Positions 1 through 8,514 are shown, counted from the first letter of the stretch. The stretch is 16,496 nt of DNA from Entrophospora sp. SA101 (GCA_958430865.1 CAUDNR010001270.1:1-16496); one strand, 5' to 3'. Made by a program: numbers and translations. The notes: generated from the sequence alone by a model not told the origin.

Positions 1-442
1 TAATTGAATAAAGTGACATGACAAAAACTAAAAATTTTACTATCCCAATCACACTTGCTTATTAAGTAAAAATTAATCTTCATATCAAATACTATAATAT
101 ACTGAAGTTTTACCACATACAATTAAACCATTGTTGTTTTACAAACTTTAAAAGATAAACAATAAAATTCTGGAATTTTTTTAAAAATCTTTAACTCAAA
201 AATTGACCACATTAGCAAGTTCTAACGACCTTTGTGGTATAAGTGAAAAATGTTTCTCATGTTTAAATCTAGTTACTTCTAAATTTCAGAGCATTTGGTA
301 GATTAATTAACGAGAGAAAAAATAAAATGTAAAAAAATTCACGAAACAATTCAACCTCAAACTGCTCACTAATTTGAAACATAAAAGACATCAAAAAATA
401 TATGAAACTATTTTAAATTAATTGTATTTTATTAAAAAAAAA
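1..442. other. AT-rich non-coding flank of Tc1 relic
   Basis: I see no open frame of note here. The stretch lies downstream of the stop codon of the minus-strand Tc1 transposase relic, so it should contain that element's 3' flank and terminal repeat. A weakly terminal-repeat-like string (AGTGACATGACAAAAACT, from about position 12) resembles the general Tc1 style of CAGT...GGACAAAA. No partner repeat was found, so this is a guess and not an annotated end. Confidence 0.3.
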
Positions 443-834
443 TCAATATCTTGTCGGGTTTCCTCCACTTTTTAAAACAGCATCAACCCTTCGTGGCATA
501 CTATCTATTAATTTATTAATTTTTTCTGGATTAGTATTAAACCACTCCTCTTTCAATAAATCAAATAATTCAATCTTATTTTTTAAATCCTGCCAAAAAT
601 TTTCAATAGGGTTGAGATCTGGCTTTGTGCAGGCCAGGGGAGAACCATGACGTTATTATTTTCTTTCCATATGTTTGCAGCAGCTGCTTTATGACATGGT
701 GCATTATCTTCTTGAAAGATAAATACACCATCACCATCATTATGGCAATCTTCTCTACTTAATTCGTTAATAAAAGGTAATAAATTGGCTGCAAGAAGGT
801 TATTATAATTACTTACATTTAATTTACCTTCAAA
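443..834 (-). pseudogene. Tc1/mariner DD34E transposase, C-terminal relic
   Basis: Read on the minus strand, this encodes the C-terminal half of a Tc1-type DDE transposase, which cuts and pastes its element at TA sites in the nucleus. Visible in order are EGKLN (upstream end), QEDNAPCHKA with the second catalytic Asp, LPWPAQS, then PDLNPIENFWQDLK with the catalytic Glu, ending in GGNPTRY and a TGA stop at 443-445. Exactly 34 residues separate the second Asp from the Glu, which is the Tc1 DD34E signature. A one-base deletion near position 621 separates WPAQS from PDLNP. An in-frame TAG at 835-837 lies just upstream, and the N-terminal HTH half with the first Asp is absent. It is a dead, 5'-truncated copy. 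It is not the same copy as the Tc1 at the right edge of the window, which is on the other strand. Confidence 0.88.
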
Positions 835-837
835 CTA

Positions 838-1070
838 TTCCTTCTGTTGTCCAACTTTTTCAGTACTCAGATCACTGAGATCCCTCAATGCTCCGAACTG
901 ATTATTGACTGATTATGGTTTAATATATGCATTTCTATCTAATTCTTCAGTTTTTTTTTTAGGTTTCTTAAAAAAAAAGTCACAAGATCAATGGCTTTTT
1001 TACGAAATTTTATTGGGGAAAAATTTTCTAGAACATTGTTTGTTACACATCCCGATTTAGCAAAATTCCT
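838..1070 (-). other. Unassigned minus-strand coding-like stretch
   Basis: Upstream of the Tc1 relic, and in the same minus-strand frame, codons read smoothly with one TAA. They include SGCVTNNVLENFSPIKFRKK, ELDRNAYIKP and QFGALRDLSDLSTEKV. This does not match the part of Tc1 transposase expected here, and I do not recognise it. A poly-T/poly-A pair sits in the middle (about 950-980). It ends near the presumed hAT terminus at 1087, so it may be a gene fragment interrupted by that insertion. It could equally be chance reading in AT-rich DNA. Confidence 0.25.
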
Positions 1071-1086
1071 GACTGTTATAAACTGT

Positions 1087-1111
1087 CAGTGTTGAAAATT
1101 CAATCGGCGGG
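1087..1111 (+). repeat. Possible hAT left terminal repeat
   Basis: The stretch begins CAGTGTTGAAAATTCAATCG, a CAGTGTTG-type start common at hAT ends and consistent with the YARNG terminal rule (C-A-G-T-G). It lies about 190 bp upstream of the hAT transposase relic, at the right distance and in the right orientation. The candidate 8-bp target copy is TAAACTGT (1079-1086). I found no matching right end, so the element is either right-truncated or its end is too decayed to see. Confidence 0.4.
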
Positions 1112-1278
1112 TGTCACGTTACACCAAATTTCCATGTGCACGGAAATATTTATTTATTTATATTAATATTAATTAATATACACAAATTAAATTAAAAATT
1201 AATATCATTCAGAAATAAATTTACTAAAAATTTTTTTACCAAAGTAACAATTAACTGATTTCTTTCAAATATTTTAAA

Positions 1279-2600
1279 ATGTCAAATATTCCAATGGTCA
1301 TTGATTTGTTTGATGATGAAGTGCTTGAAAAATCACACACTAGAAAAGCTGCTGATCCTAAGTGGTTTGATGATTATCCATGGTTGGAAACTGAATCTGT
1401 TAATGGAAATATAATTTTATATTGTAGAATTTGTAGAATTTGCAATGGGACAACAGCATTTGCAAAAGGCACATCTTCATTAAGGTAAGGAAGAATTAAA
1501 GAACATATGAAAACCAATGAACATAAAAAATCAGAAGAATTACTTAAACCAGTTACTTCAAGAATTAGTACAGAAAAATTAAAAATTATTTCTTTAATGA
1601 GAATTATTTACTGCTGCTCAAAAAATAATATTCCTCTAAACACCTATCCTGATTTGTGCAAATTAACATCTCTAGAATTAATAATTAGTGATAAGGTCTC
1701 TACCTTGAAGCCTGCTTCATTAGGAAAACCATCACCATCTAAATCAAAATATGGAAACTATAATAATCATGTATCTGGTATTGATTTTTTAGATAGTATT
1801 GCTTATACAATTAAAAAATCTCTCTTTGAAGAATTAAATTCCTCAGTTTATTGGAGCATAATGATTGATGAAACCAATAGTATTGATAATGACAAATATT
1901 TAGCAATAGTAGGAAAATATATCATCAATAATATACCATATATGAGATATTTAGGTATAGTTAACCTAGACTTGACTGATGGTGAAATATATTTAACCAA
2001 ATTATAACATTTTGTAATTCAAAAGAAATATCTTATGATAAAATTATTCATTTTGGAAGTGATGGTGCTTCTAATATGACTGGTATGAATTAATATTTAA
2101 TTAAGTAAAAGTTTAGTATTTTTTTTTATCTTAACTGAGAATACATCTTTATTAGGATACATAAGTGGTGTTGCAGCAAGATTTAAAAAAATCAATCCAT
2201 TTATGACTTCAAACCATTGTATATCACATAGACTTCATCTAGCTGGAAAAGATGCTTCAAAAGATGTTATATATTTTGAGAAATATGAAAAAACTTTAAA
2301 AAATTTGTATAATTATTTTTCAAAATCTCATAAAAGACAACAAATGTTGAAGTTGATGCAGGTAATTATATTTATATTTTTTAATCTGTTTTTTCATTTA
2401 TTTTTATTAAATAATTTCATTTTAATTAGGAAATTAACAAAGAGCCATCACTTGTAATATTAAACATGTGTGATACTAGGTAATTGTCATTTTCAAATTC
2501 TGTGAGTAATTTACATAAAATCATGAAATCTGTATTGTCTACTCTAAATGATTATATTGAAGAAGGAGATAGACTTGCAGTAATTTTATATGAACAATTA
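1279..2600 (+). pseudogene. hAT transposase relic (ZNF862-like), N-terminal two thirds
   Basis: Decayed hAT-superfamily transposase. Exon 1 (1279 to about 2082) starts MSNIPMVIDLFDDEV and carries a TTF/BED-like finger: DPKWFDDYPWLE, CRICRIC, AFAKGTSSLR, IKEHMKTNEH. It then has SVYWSIMIDETNSIDNDKYL with the first catalytic Asp, and after a frameshift near 2006, HFGSDGASNMTG with the second conserved Asp block. An intron at 2083-2155 (phase 1) joins to GYISGVAARF and SNHCISHRLHLAG, the hAT CxxH block. A second intron at 2362-2429 (phase 0) joins to EINKEPSLVILNMCDTR. Defects are an in-frame TAA at 1486-1488, a TAA where the family normally has Trp in the TRWLS block (about 2480), and the frameshift near 2006. 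The CRICRIC string suggests a short in-frame duplication inside the finger. The catalytic Glu and hATC dimerisation region are missing, because after about 2595 the sequence becomes a different gene. Confidence 0.82.
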
Positions 2601-3534
2601 GATGATACTTTCATTTCAGCAACAATGTAATGATTATATTTCACTTTTTGGAATTAGTTATGTAGAAAGGAAATCATCATGGTTTTGCATAAGTGATTCA
2701 TCAAATCTCACAGAAGATTCATTAATTGATCATTTAACTATTCATAACTATGAATCAGATCTACTTATTAATCATATAGAAACATGTAAAATGGATACAG
2801 TTAAACTTGTGGATTTTATTCCACAAGAATTAAAATCTTTAGATGATTATTTAATTCGATTGATTTGTTTATAAAAATACCTTTAATAGACAATTACTTA
2901 TCTGAATTTATTATTCCAGTTGCAGCTGACTACCCTGGACAATACTTTATACGGAAAGCAATTACACTAAGGCAAAGATATCAAGAAAATTCAGGTATTT
3001 CTGATAAAATCATCAAATTTGTCCCTTTATTAGGCCCTCTTCATGTTTCCTTAAATACCAGAGAAACTACATTTAAGAAATATTATCCATTTTTCAATCT
3101 TTTATATAAAGATATATTTCAAAAACAAAGAAATGTTTCTTTAACACCACAACCTTGGATGATTAATTTGATTTTACATTTGGCTTATTCAGGATGGTCT
3201 ATTATAAGAAAACATATTATTATAAAATTTTAAACAATTAGAAATACTGAATACCAAATATTTCTAGAATTATTAGATAGTCTTATTCCTTCTACCTTGG
3301 ATGTATACGCAATATTATTTAGGGAAGGCCATTTTCAGGAATATATTGAAACAATTTTTAGATTATGGATGGTAATGATGAGATTTAAAAGAAAAAACTA
3401 TGACAAAATCATGATTGCTTTTCTTTCTGATATATTTTATTGGCTAACTATAAATCATCCTATGTATGATATCCTGAAGGAACATTTATCAGAATTTAAT
3501 GAATATTTTATTGAAAACTTTCATAGTTTGGTTC

Positions 3535-3685
3535 GTAGAAATTAAAGACTAGTGCTGTAAATTATGATGATGGTAGTAATTGTATTTATGGCAGAAAAAA
3601 AGTGGTTGCAATTACCTTTGTGACCACTTTTGCAACCATACTTTTTCCTTTTTTGGATTACGGCACACTAGTCTTTAGTAGAAAT
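3535..3685 (+). mobile_element. 135-bp hAT-type MITE with perfect 8-bp TSD
   Basis: The element spans 3543-3677 and is flanked by identical 8-bp copies of GTAGAAAT at 3535-3542 and 3678-3685. Its ends are inverted repeats: TAAAGACTAGTG at the left and CACTAGTCTTTA at the right, a perfect 12 bp with further imperfect pairing inwards (CTGTAA / TTACGG). The 8-bp duplication and the T-A-A-A-G start fit the hAT terminal rule. It has no coding capacity. It sits inside the RING-family pseudogene between FHSLVRRN and the downstream codons, and removing element plus one TSD restores gene continuity. A related copy is at 8351-8481. Confidence 0.85.
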
Positions 3686-4232
3686 ACTCCAAAAAAAAAT
3701 TTTAATCCAGATGGTTTATGACATGATGCTTTAACAATAGATTTCAAGCGTCATAATTCTGAATTTCTAAGTCCATTTTTAAATTTAAAAAAATATCCAT
3801 ATACAAAAAAAAAGATTGATATGATGGTTAAAAAATCTGCAGTATTTTTATTAGGATTTTCCAAAAAATTTTAGCAAATAAAAATAATGAGCAAATAATT
3901 CCAAAGGGCAAAAAGAAAACATATATCTTACCAACATTTAATTTGGAAGTTCAGTTCTGTACATTACCTTCAGGATATCATACATCAAATCCACCAGATC
4001 CTAATATTAAGTGTGATTATGAGGATTGCAATATTGGAGAGGATTGTAATTCAAACATTTTGATATGTGGTCATGCGTATCATAATATATGTTTTCAAGA
4101 ATTAAATTGCAAATGTCAGTATTGTTTAGATTATTTTATTAATGGAATTAAAACTTTAGGTAATTTGTATATACAACGATTGGAAAATATAGAAAATACA
4201 TCTATATTAGATGAAAATGGGAATGAAATGAG

Positions 4233-4255
4233 GATGATGATGATGATGATGATGA
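4233..4255 (+). repeat. GAT/ATG trinucleotide run
   Basis: A short run of GAT triplets at the 3' end of the RING-family pseudogene. In the correct frame it encodes an Asp run opening an acidic tail (EDDD...ENSNDNPS). In the frame continuous with the RING cluster it gives a meaningless Met run. A frameshift just before the repeat therefore separates the two, as expected for slippage-prone repeats. Confidence 0.75.
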
Positions 4256-4370
4256 AAATTCAAATGATAATCCATCAATTGATGATGATATTCCTAATGT
4301 AACATTTGATAACAATTTGGATCAAAAACTTAGGCTTGCAATATATAATTTCAATACAACGGATATTTAA

Positions 4371-5514
4371 ACATTATATATTAATATTAATTATATTATT
4401 AATATTAAAAAATAATTAACCAATAAACGCTCAATATTTTTGTGATACTTGTTGTTTACCCCCTTGTAACACAAATTGAATGTCCACCATGCTACAATAC
4501 TCATGGTTGTTCTATTTTTATTATGTTATTTGTTTTTGTTGTAACTCAGAATGTTATAAATTAACACAGAAGCATTTTTAATTAAAGGTGGCTCTGCAAC
4601 TAAGTAGTTGCAACCAGTTACAGATTTCAAAATCAGTTGCCAACACCAACCTTATTTTTAATAGACATAACACACACATTTACACATGTAATAATACACA
4701 TTAGAGCACATTTATTTAATCATTAATTAGTGGAAGTTGGGTAATGCTGGAGAACATTAATTTTATTCACATAATAATTATGCTTCTTTATAAGTTCATT
4801 TTTAAACACCCTGGGAAACATAAGATATATTCATATAACATGCATTTATTTATTGTAATTTTATATAAATATACAAATCAAAAGATCAATAAAATATAGG
4901 AACAGAAAAAAGAAAGTGAATATAGAAAGAATGAAGTAGGAAGTTATTATTCTCCAGGAATAATCAAATGTAATTATTGATTGTTAGGAGTAGTTTGACT
5001 TCTAAGATTGTATTTGCGAATTTTAATGTTAAAACTTAAAATAAATACTTTTGGCAGGTGAGTGCAGTAATAATGATAATGGAAAGATTTAGTATTCCCA
5101 TAGAAGGCTCCCCTAGGGTTTTTTTTTACCCTTTAATATTTAATATATATAAACTAATTAAATCATTTTGTGTTTTTCTTTTAGTTGAACCAAAATAAAT
5201 AAACATTACTTATCTTTTTAATCCTTTCCTCGAATATGAATTCATTTGTCTCAATAAATTGGATATGTGTATTACAATACTTGTGATGATCATGCAATAC
5301 ATTTGATATCATCATTGACATAACAAACAATTGCATCACCTGAGTAGTAATAATACCAAGGCCATGCAAAAATGAAACTGTGTCTACCCAGATCTCTGGG
5401 GCTCACAATAATCAATTATGGTTCCTTATGAATAATAAATCTGATGTTGATCACAGGTCAGATTTAATTGAAATTTCCTATCACAAACAAGCAAACTCCG
5501 TGCAAAGCATCAAT
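4371..5514. other. Gene-free AT-rich stretch
   Basis: No gene is supported. At 4375-4410 there is an AT palindrome-like run of TATTAATATTAA type, resembling a similar run near 1150-1180 upstream of the hAT relic. At 4592-4650 there is a short repeat (TCTGCAAC...TTTCAAAATCAGTTGC) whose diverged copy lies at 13581-13626. The rest shows only short open frames with low-complexity content. Confidence 0.5.
4592..4650 (+). repeat. Dispersed short repeat, copy 1
   Basis: The sequence has CTCTGCAAC, a near-palindrome GCAACTAAGTAGTTGC, then CCAGTTACAGATTTCAAAATC and GTTGCCAACACCAAC. Copy 2 at 13581-13626 has GTCTGCAACCAATTGGAGAA then TTTCAAATCAATTGCAGACA and TCAAC. The shared order suggests a small dispersed element with inverted TCTGCAA / TTGCAGA ends, most visible in copy 2. 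The family is not identified. Confidence 0.4.
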
Positions 5515-6563
5515 TCAACACCATGTAATTTTTTTTTCCACGGTTGAAAGAGGTTTAAACAAGTTGGAAGGCTTTGGACAAAACTTTTCCCTTATCACAT
5601 CCCTCAGACCAAGTTTGGCTGTTATCATATGGGCATTGATCACTGATAGCTGGTGCTTGTGTGATGATTGCTGTATGTTATACACCTCCAGTACAAAGTT
5701 GGCACCTACAACTAGTTGAAAATTCAGCAACTCAGGAGGCTGCAACCTGTGGTGCTGTTCTGGATTTTCCCAGAATTCAGAGTTTTGAGTCCTGGGTTGC
5801 TGTAATTTTTATGAAAAGAAAAGTATTAATTATTTAAATGTTTATTTTGTTGAAAAAAATATACATTTATAATGTACATTTTCTGTGCTTAACATCCATG
5901 TGACCCAAAGTCTGGACAAAAGATCCCTTTCCATGAGTTTGGCTGGTATATCCCTGTCTTGTCAGTGGCATGCCTGTTCGCCAACAACCCTACCCCCATT
6001 TACTAAAATAACAAATTCAGTTTTTCAGACAAAAATTAAAGAAAAGCAGAGTATGAAAATGATTAATTATAACATACCAAAATTTGAACCATTTTATAAC
6101 TTTTTTCTTTTTCTTGTTGCCATATTGCTGACAAAGATGTATATAATCGTGTGATAATTTTAACCTACAGGACAGAGGACTTATTGGGCAAAAACCATCC
6201 AGTCCCTTACCCAAAATTATAAACATTGGTTAGTATCAAAAAAACAGAGCATTTATTAAAATGATTATACAAATCAAAACACTATTTTACAACTTCCCTC
6301 TTAACATTAGAATCCAAATGCAATTTCAGGACCACCAACCCTGCTCTGAATTGTGACCTCCTGAGCTTGAAACAAGCTGCAGATTCTCTTAATATTCCTC
6401 CAGAGTTGCGACTTGGTCACAGTGCCATCCTTACCCTAGAGGCAGGATCATTGCAGGTAACTTTTCATCCAACATGGCAGCAGCCTTCTCTGGTCTGGGT
6501 GCTGTGAGGGAAGATTAGTGAAAGCATCATTGACGATTGGTGCAGTCTCGGTAAACTCCAGGG
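5515..6563 (-). pseudogene. Unrecognised minus-strand gene, in broken pieces
   Basis: Several minus-strand pieces read like real coding sequence and are less AT-rich than the surroundings. In transcriptional order: 6563-6307 holds STLEFTETAPIVNDAFTNLP, then after frameshifts AAMLDEKLPAMILPLG and KDGTVTKSQLWRNIKRICSL ending EIAFGF with TAA at 6307-6309. About 6220-6165 holds LGKGLDGFCPISPLSC. About 6009-5885 holds VNGGRVVGEQACH, a TGA, then QDRDIPAKLMERDLLSRLWV. About 5790-5515 holds QPRTQNSEFWENPEQHH, LQPPELLNFQLVVGANFVLE and KLGLRDVIREKFCPKPSNLF, ending near 5515. The last two pieces are separated by a plausible intron (GTACATTATA...AAATTACAG). I do not recognise the protein. Its 5' end stops abruptly at the hAT-type element at 6564, suggesting truncation there. 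The frameshifts and stops argue for a decayed copy. Confidence 0.4.
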
Positions 6564-6656
6564 TAGAGGTTGGAATCGTCCAAAAAATCCTTAGTCGACT
6601 ACTAGTTGGTCAAAATTTCTTTTAGTCGACTATTTAGTCAACTAAATTTTTTTAAT

Positions 6657-6698
6657 ACTAGTGTGTAACCATTTGCTTCGCAAAATGGTCGTACTAGT
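6657..6698. repeat. Small nested hairpin inside hAT element
   Basis: ACTAGT at 6657-6662 and again at 6693-6698 bracket an inner inverted pair, ACCATTT and AAATGGT, around a TTCG-containing loop. It lies just inside the left subterminal repeats of the 612-bp element. It may be a tiny insertion or a structural part of the element; the sequence does not decide. Confidence 0.4.
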
Positions 6699-6712
6699 CA
6701 CAGAATAACATC

Positions 6713-7024
6713 CTATTTAATTAGAATATTCATTCTGTTATTATTAACGTTTTTTTTTAATTTGCAGATTACAAATTCATCTCCATTTGAATCTTTAATT
6801 TTCTCAAAATACTTCCATATGAAGCTATATGTTATAATTCGTTTTTTTAAAGGTCTGGAACCACTGCTTGAGCTTGAAGCCAACGAATTGTTGGAATGAT
6901 TTGACCTTGTATCAATGTTTATTATTTCGCATGGATAATTATCGCCAACACCAGCACCAACACCACCATTATCATCTTCTTCATAATATTGATACTCCGC
7001 ATATTTATTTTTATTATTTTCCAT
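6713..7024 (-). pseudogene. hAT transposase N-terminus with BED-finger remnant
   Basis: An open frame of 103 codons starting at ATG 7024, oriented inwards from the right terminal repeat of the 612-bp element. It encodes an acidic, Asn/Gly/Ser-rich leader (MENNKNKYAEYQYYEEDDNG, then a Ser run), a basic patch PLKKR, then SFIWKYFEKIKDSNGDEFVI followed by CKLKKN. The W-x-Y-F then hydrophobic-C pattern matches the start of a BED zinc finger, the DNA-binding module of hAT transposases. The second Cys of the usual C-x2-C appears to be replaced by Lys, and the His pair is missing. The ORF ends soon after, and no DDE catalytic part exists in the element. It is best read as an internal-deletion derivative of a full hAT. 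Confidence 0.6.
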
Positions 7025-7175
7025 TATTTTTTAAATTTTTTTTGTACCACAAAAAACGTTTTCATTTATAATTGGCCAGACAATAATAATAATTAGTATT
7101 AGTCGACTATTAGTTGTTTAAAAAAAAAGTTAGTTGACTAAATTAGTCGACTATTTTAGTCGATTCCAACCTCTA

Positions 7176-8012
7176 AGTTAAACTAAAAAAAAAGTTTACC
7201 CAAGATTTGAACCTCTATTATTATTCTTTTGAACCACCGGAAATTTAGGGACAATTCTTTAAGTTATAGTTCTGATATTGTAAATGGAAAACCCAGTAGG
7301 CAACTTCCTCCTCGCCCTAAAGTTTTCCATTGCGCCACATCATTTGGAATGCATAGCTCAGAATTAACCCTTTTCTGAATAAATGATAATTTAATAATAA
7401 TAACTTGCGAGAAGGATCAATGAAATTATCAAAGAAATCTCAGAGGTAAAAAGTGACAACTACCAAAACTAGAAAAATTTTATTGACTACTAATAAATTG
7501 AATTGAAATGTTTTCTTTTTCGAGTAACATCACTATTTCCAGATTTTCTAGTCCAATTATTAGTTTGACGCGTACCAGTAGTAAAATTTTGCATTACATA
7601 TTAACAACATATGAGATTGCAAATACTAAATCGAAAATCGATTGTCTAATGTTTGTGCAGGGAAACATGGTGGGAGCTTTATTAACTCATGATATATTTA
7701 ACCTCCAAATAATATGATTAAGCAATATAAGAGTGTCATTTTGAGTTATTTAATGTATATCATATGGTGCGGGAACTTTTAAACCACCATTTATTGCGCC
7801 TCGTGGCCAAATTTCAATGTGTCAAATTTTAAAATTTTTCAATCCATCAATGCAATAATAATAATATTTTTAACACAACATCAATTTAAAAATATTGACG
7901 TTAATGTTACTGTTACACGATTTTTTAACTCTGACCAGAATTTTTTAAAAAGGATCTGTAGATGTCATAATTACCGCCCAAATTTAAGCGGCCAAATTCC
8001 TCGCGAATATAT
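7176..8012. other. Gene-free region with one strong hairpin
   Basis: I found no supported gene. A perfect 10-bp inverted repeat, AATGGAAAAC at 7283-7292 and GTTTTCCATT at 7322-7331, encloses a loop of 29 nt that is less AT-rich than its surroundings. On the minus strand a tRNA A-box-like string (TGGCGCAATGG, 7337-7327) and a B-box-like string (GGTTCAAATCT, 7213-7203) occur about 114 nt apart, too far for a tRNA. The small open frames between 7500 and 8050 show no recognisable protein. Confidence 0.4.
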
Positions 8013-8104
8013 GTACATATGTAAACTCGATAAGTCGGTCACTCGATAAGTTGGCCATATGAGCTCACCCCCACATGACCGACTTATTGAGTTTACATAT
8101 GTAC
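8013..8104. mobile_element. 92-bp near-perfect palindromic element
   Basis: Two 28-nt arms, 8013-8040 and 8077-8104, are inverted copies with a single mismatch, separated by 36 nt. The arm begins GTACATATGTAAACTCGATA and continues AGTCGGTC. Just inside the left arm a second ACTCGATAAGT.GGCC copy follows, giving a repeated CGATAAGT motif. Such TCGATAAGTCGG repeats resemble pogo/Tigger-type termini, and TA dinucleotides at the borders allow a TA target site, but the class is inference. Transcribed RNA would fold into a strong hairpin. No coding capacity. Confidence 0.7.
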
Positions 8105-8338
8105 TAAAAAGAAATAGAACTCAACAGCCCATCAATATTTTGAAAAAAACTCTCTGTCACGTTAAAGATTAGGTCCTAATATATGTCATAACAGAGCTAT
8201 TTTTTAAAAAATGATATACAGAAATGAACTTCTATTCTTTTAAAATCACATACAGAATTAGTGGTTTAAGAGGACCTGCATCATACTATCCTGATAGATA
8301 ATTTTAATTAATATACAAATTCATAAATTTTTCTTAAG

Positions 8339-8493
8339 CTATTTTACAATATAGATGCTGGTCGCAATTCTTGGTGATGGTTGCAACCATATTTGCGACA
8401 TATAAAGATGGTTTGCGACACCTGGTTGCAACCACCTTTGCGACCACTTTGGTTTCCTTTTTTGGATTGCGACATGGAACACTATTTTACAAT
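8339..8493 (+). mobile_element. Second copy of the 135-bp MITE family
   Basis: The core 8351-8481 aligns with the MITE at 3543-3677. Both share an ACCTTTG(T/C)GACCACTT block followed closely by TCCTTTTTTGGATT and TGC(G/A)-rich ends, and they are similar in length (131 and 135 bp). A 12-bp direct repeat CTATTTTACAAT lies at each border (8339-8350 and 8482-8493), consistent with a target duplication, though the exact element ends are uncertain because the termini have diverged. This copy retains CG at positions where the other has TG or CA, and it contains two perfect GGTTGCAACC palindromes (8379-8388, 8424-8433). Confidence 0.68.
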
Positions 8494-8514
8494 TTATTTA
8501 AAAAAATGATAACA

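Larger units (their letters stand above)
2602..4370 (+). pseudogene. Broken gene of a RING-ended repeat family
   Basis: One reading of several broken pieces gives a continuous protein of unknown function. The blocks in order are QQCNDYISLFGISYVERKSS and NLTEDSLIDHL; then IDNYLSEFIIPVAADYPGQY, LGPLHVSLNTRET and PWMINLILHLAYSGW; then FREGHFQEYIETIFRLW, FLSDIFYW and SEFNEYFIENFHSLVRRN; then KKTYILPTFNLEVQFCTLP; and finally a RING-like cluster CDYEDC...ICGHAYHNIC...CKCQYC. The true C-terminus is an acidic tail (Asp run, then ending FNTTDI at 4368-4370). Damage includes a frameshift near 2868, TAA at 3231-3233, a 135-bp MITE at 3543-3677, TGA near 3719, a frameshift in an A-run near 3870 and another near 4225. 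From general knowledge I believe this architecture recurs in Glomeromycotina genomes, but I cannot verify that here. Its 5' part is replaced by the hAT relic. It may be a repeat-associated gene or a domesticated element. Confidence 0.65.
6564..7175 (-). mobile_element. 612-bp hAT-type non-autonomous element
   Basis: The ends are a perfect 15-bp inverted repeat: TAGAGGTTGGAATCG at 6564-6578 and its complement at 7161-7175. The T-A-G-A-G start fits the hAT terminal rule. Subterminal regions hold four perfect TAGTCGACTA palindromes, two near each end (6592-6601, 6623-6632, 7100-7109, 7144-7153), plus variants TAGTCAACTA (6635) and TAGTTGACTA (7131). These look like transposase binding sites. Between them is a minus-strand ORF with a BED-finger remnant. 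No matching 8-bp duplication is visible at the flanks (CTCCAGGG versus AGTTAAAC), so one flank may have been rearranged. Confidence 0.78.

Noticed and set aside
6556..7183. 8-bp target duplication around the 612-bp hAT element
   Set aside because: The flanks CTCCAGGG and AGTTAAAC do not match, so no duplication is claimed although the terminal repeats are perfect.
7203..7337. tRNA gene suggested by A-box-like and B-box-like strings on the minus strand
   Set aside because: The boxes are about 114 nt apart, no acceptor stem pairs, and no anticodon arm can be placed.
7508..8049. Two short plus-strand open frames
   Set aside because: Low-complexity content and no conserved motif; the second runs into the palindromic element at 8013.
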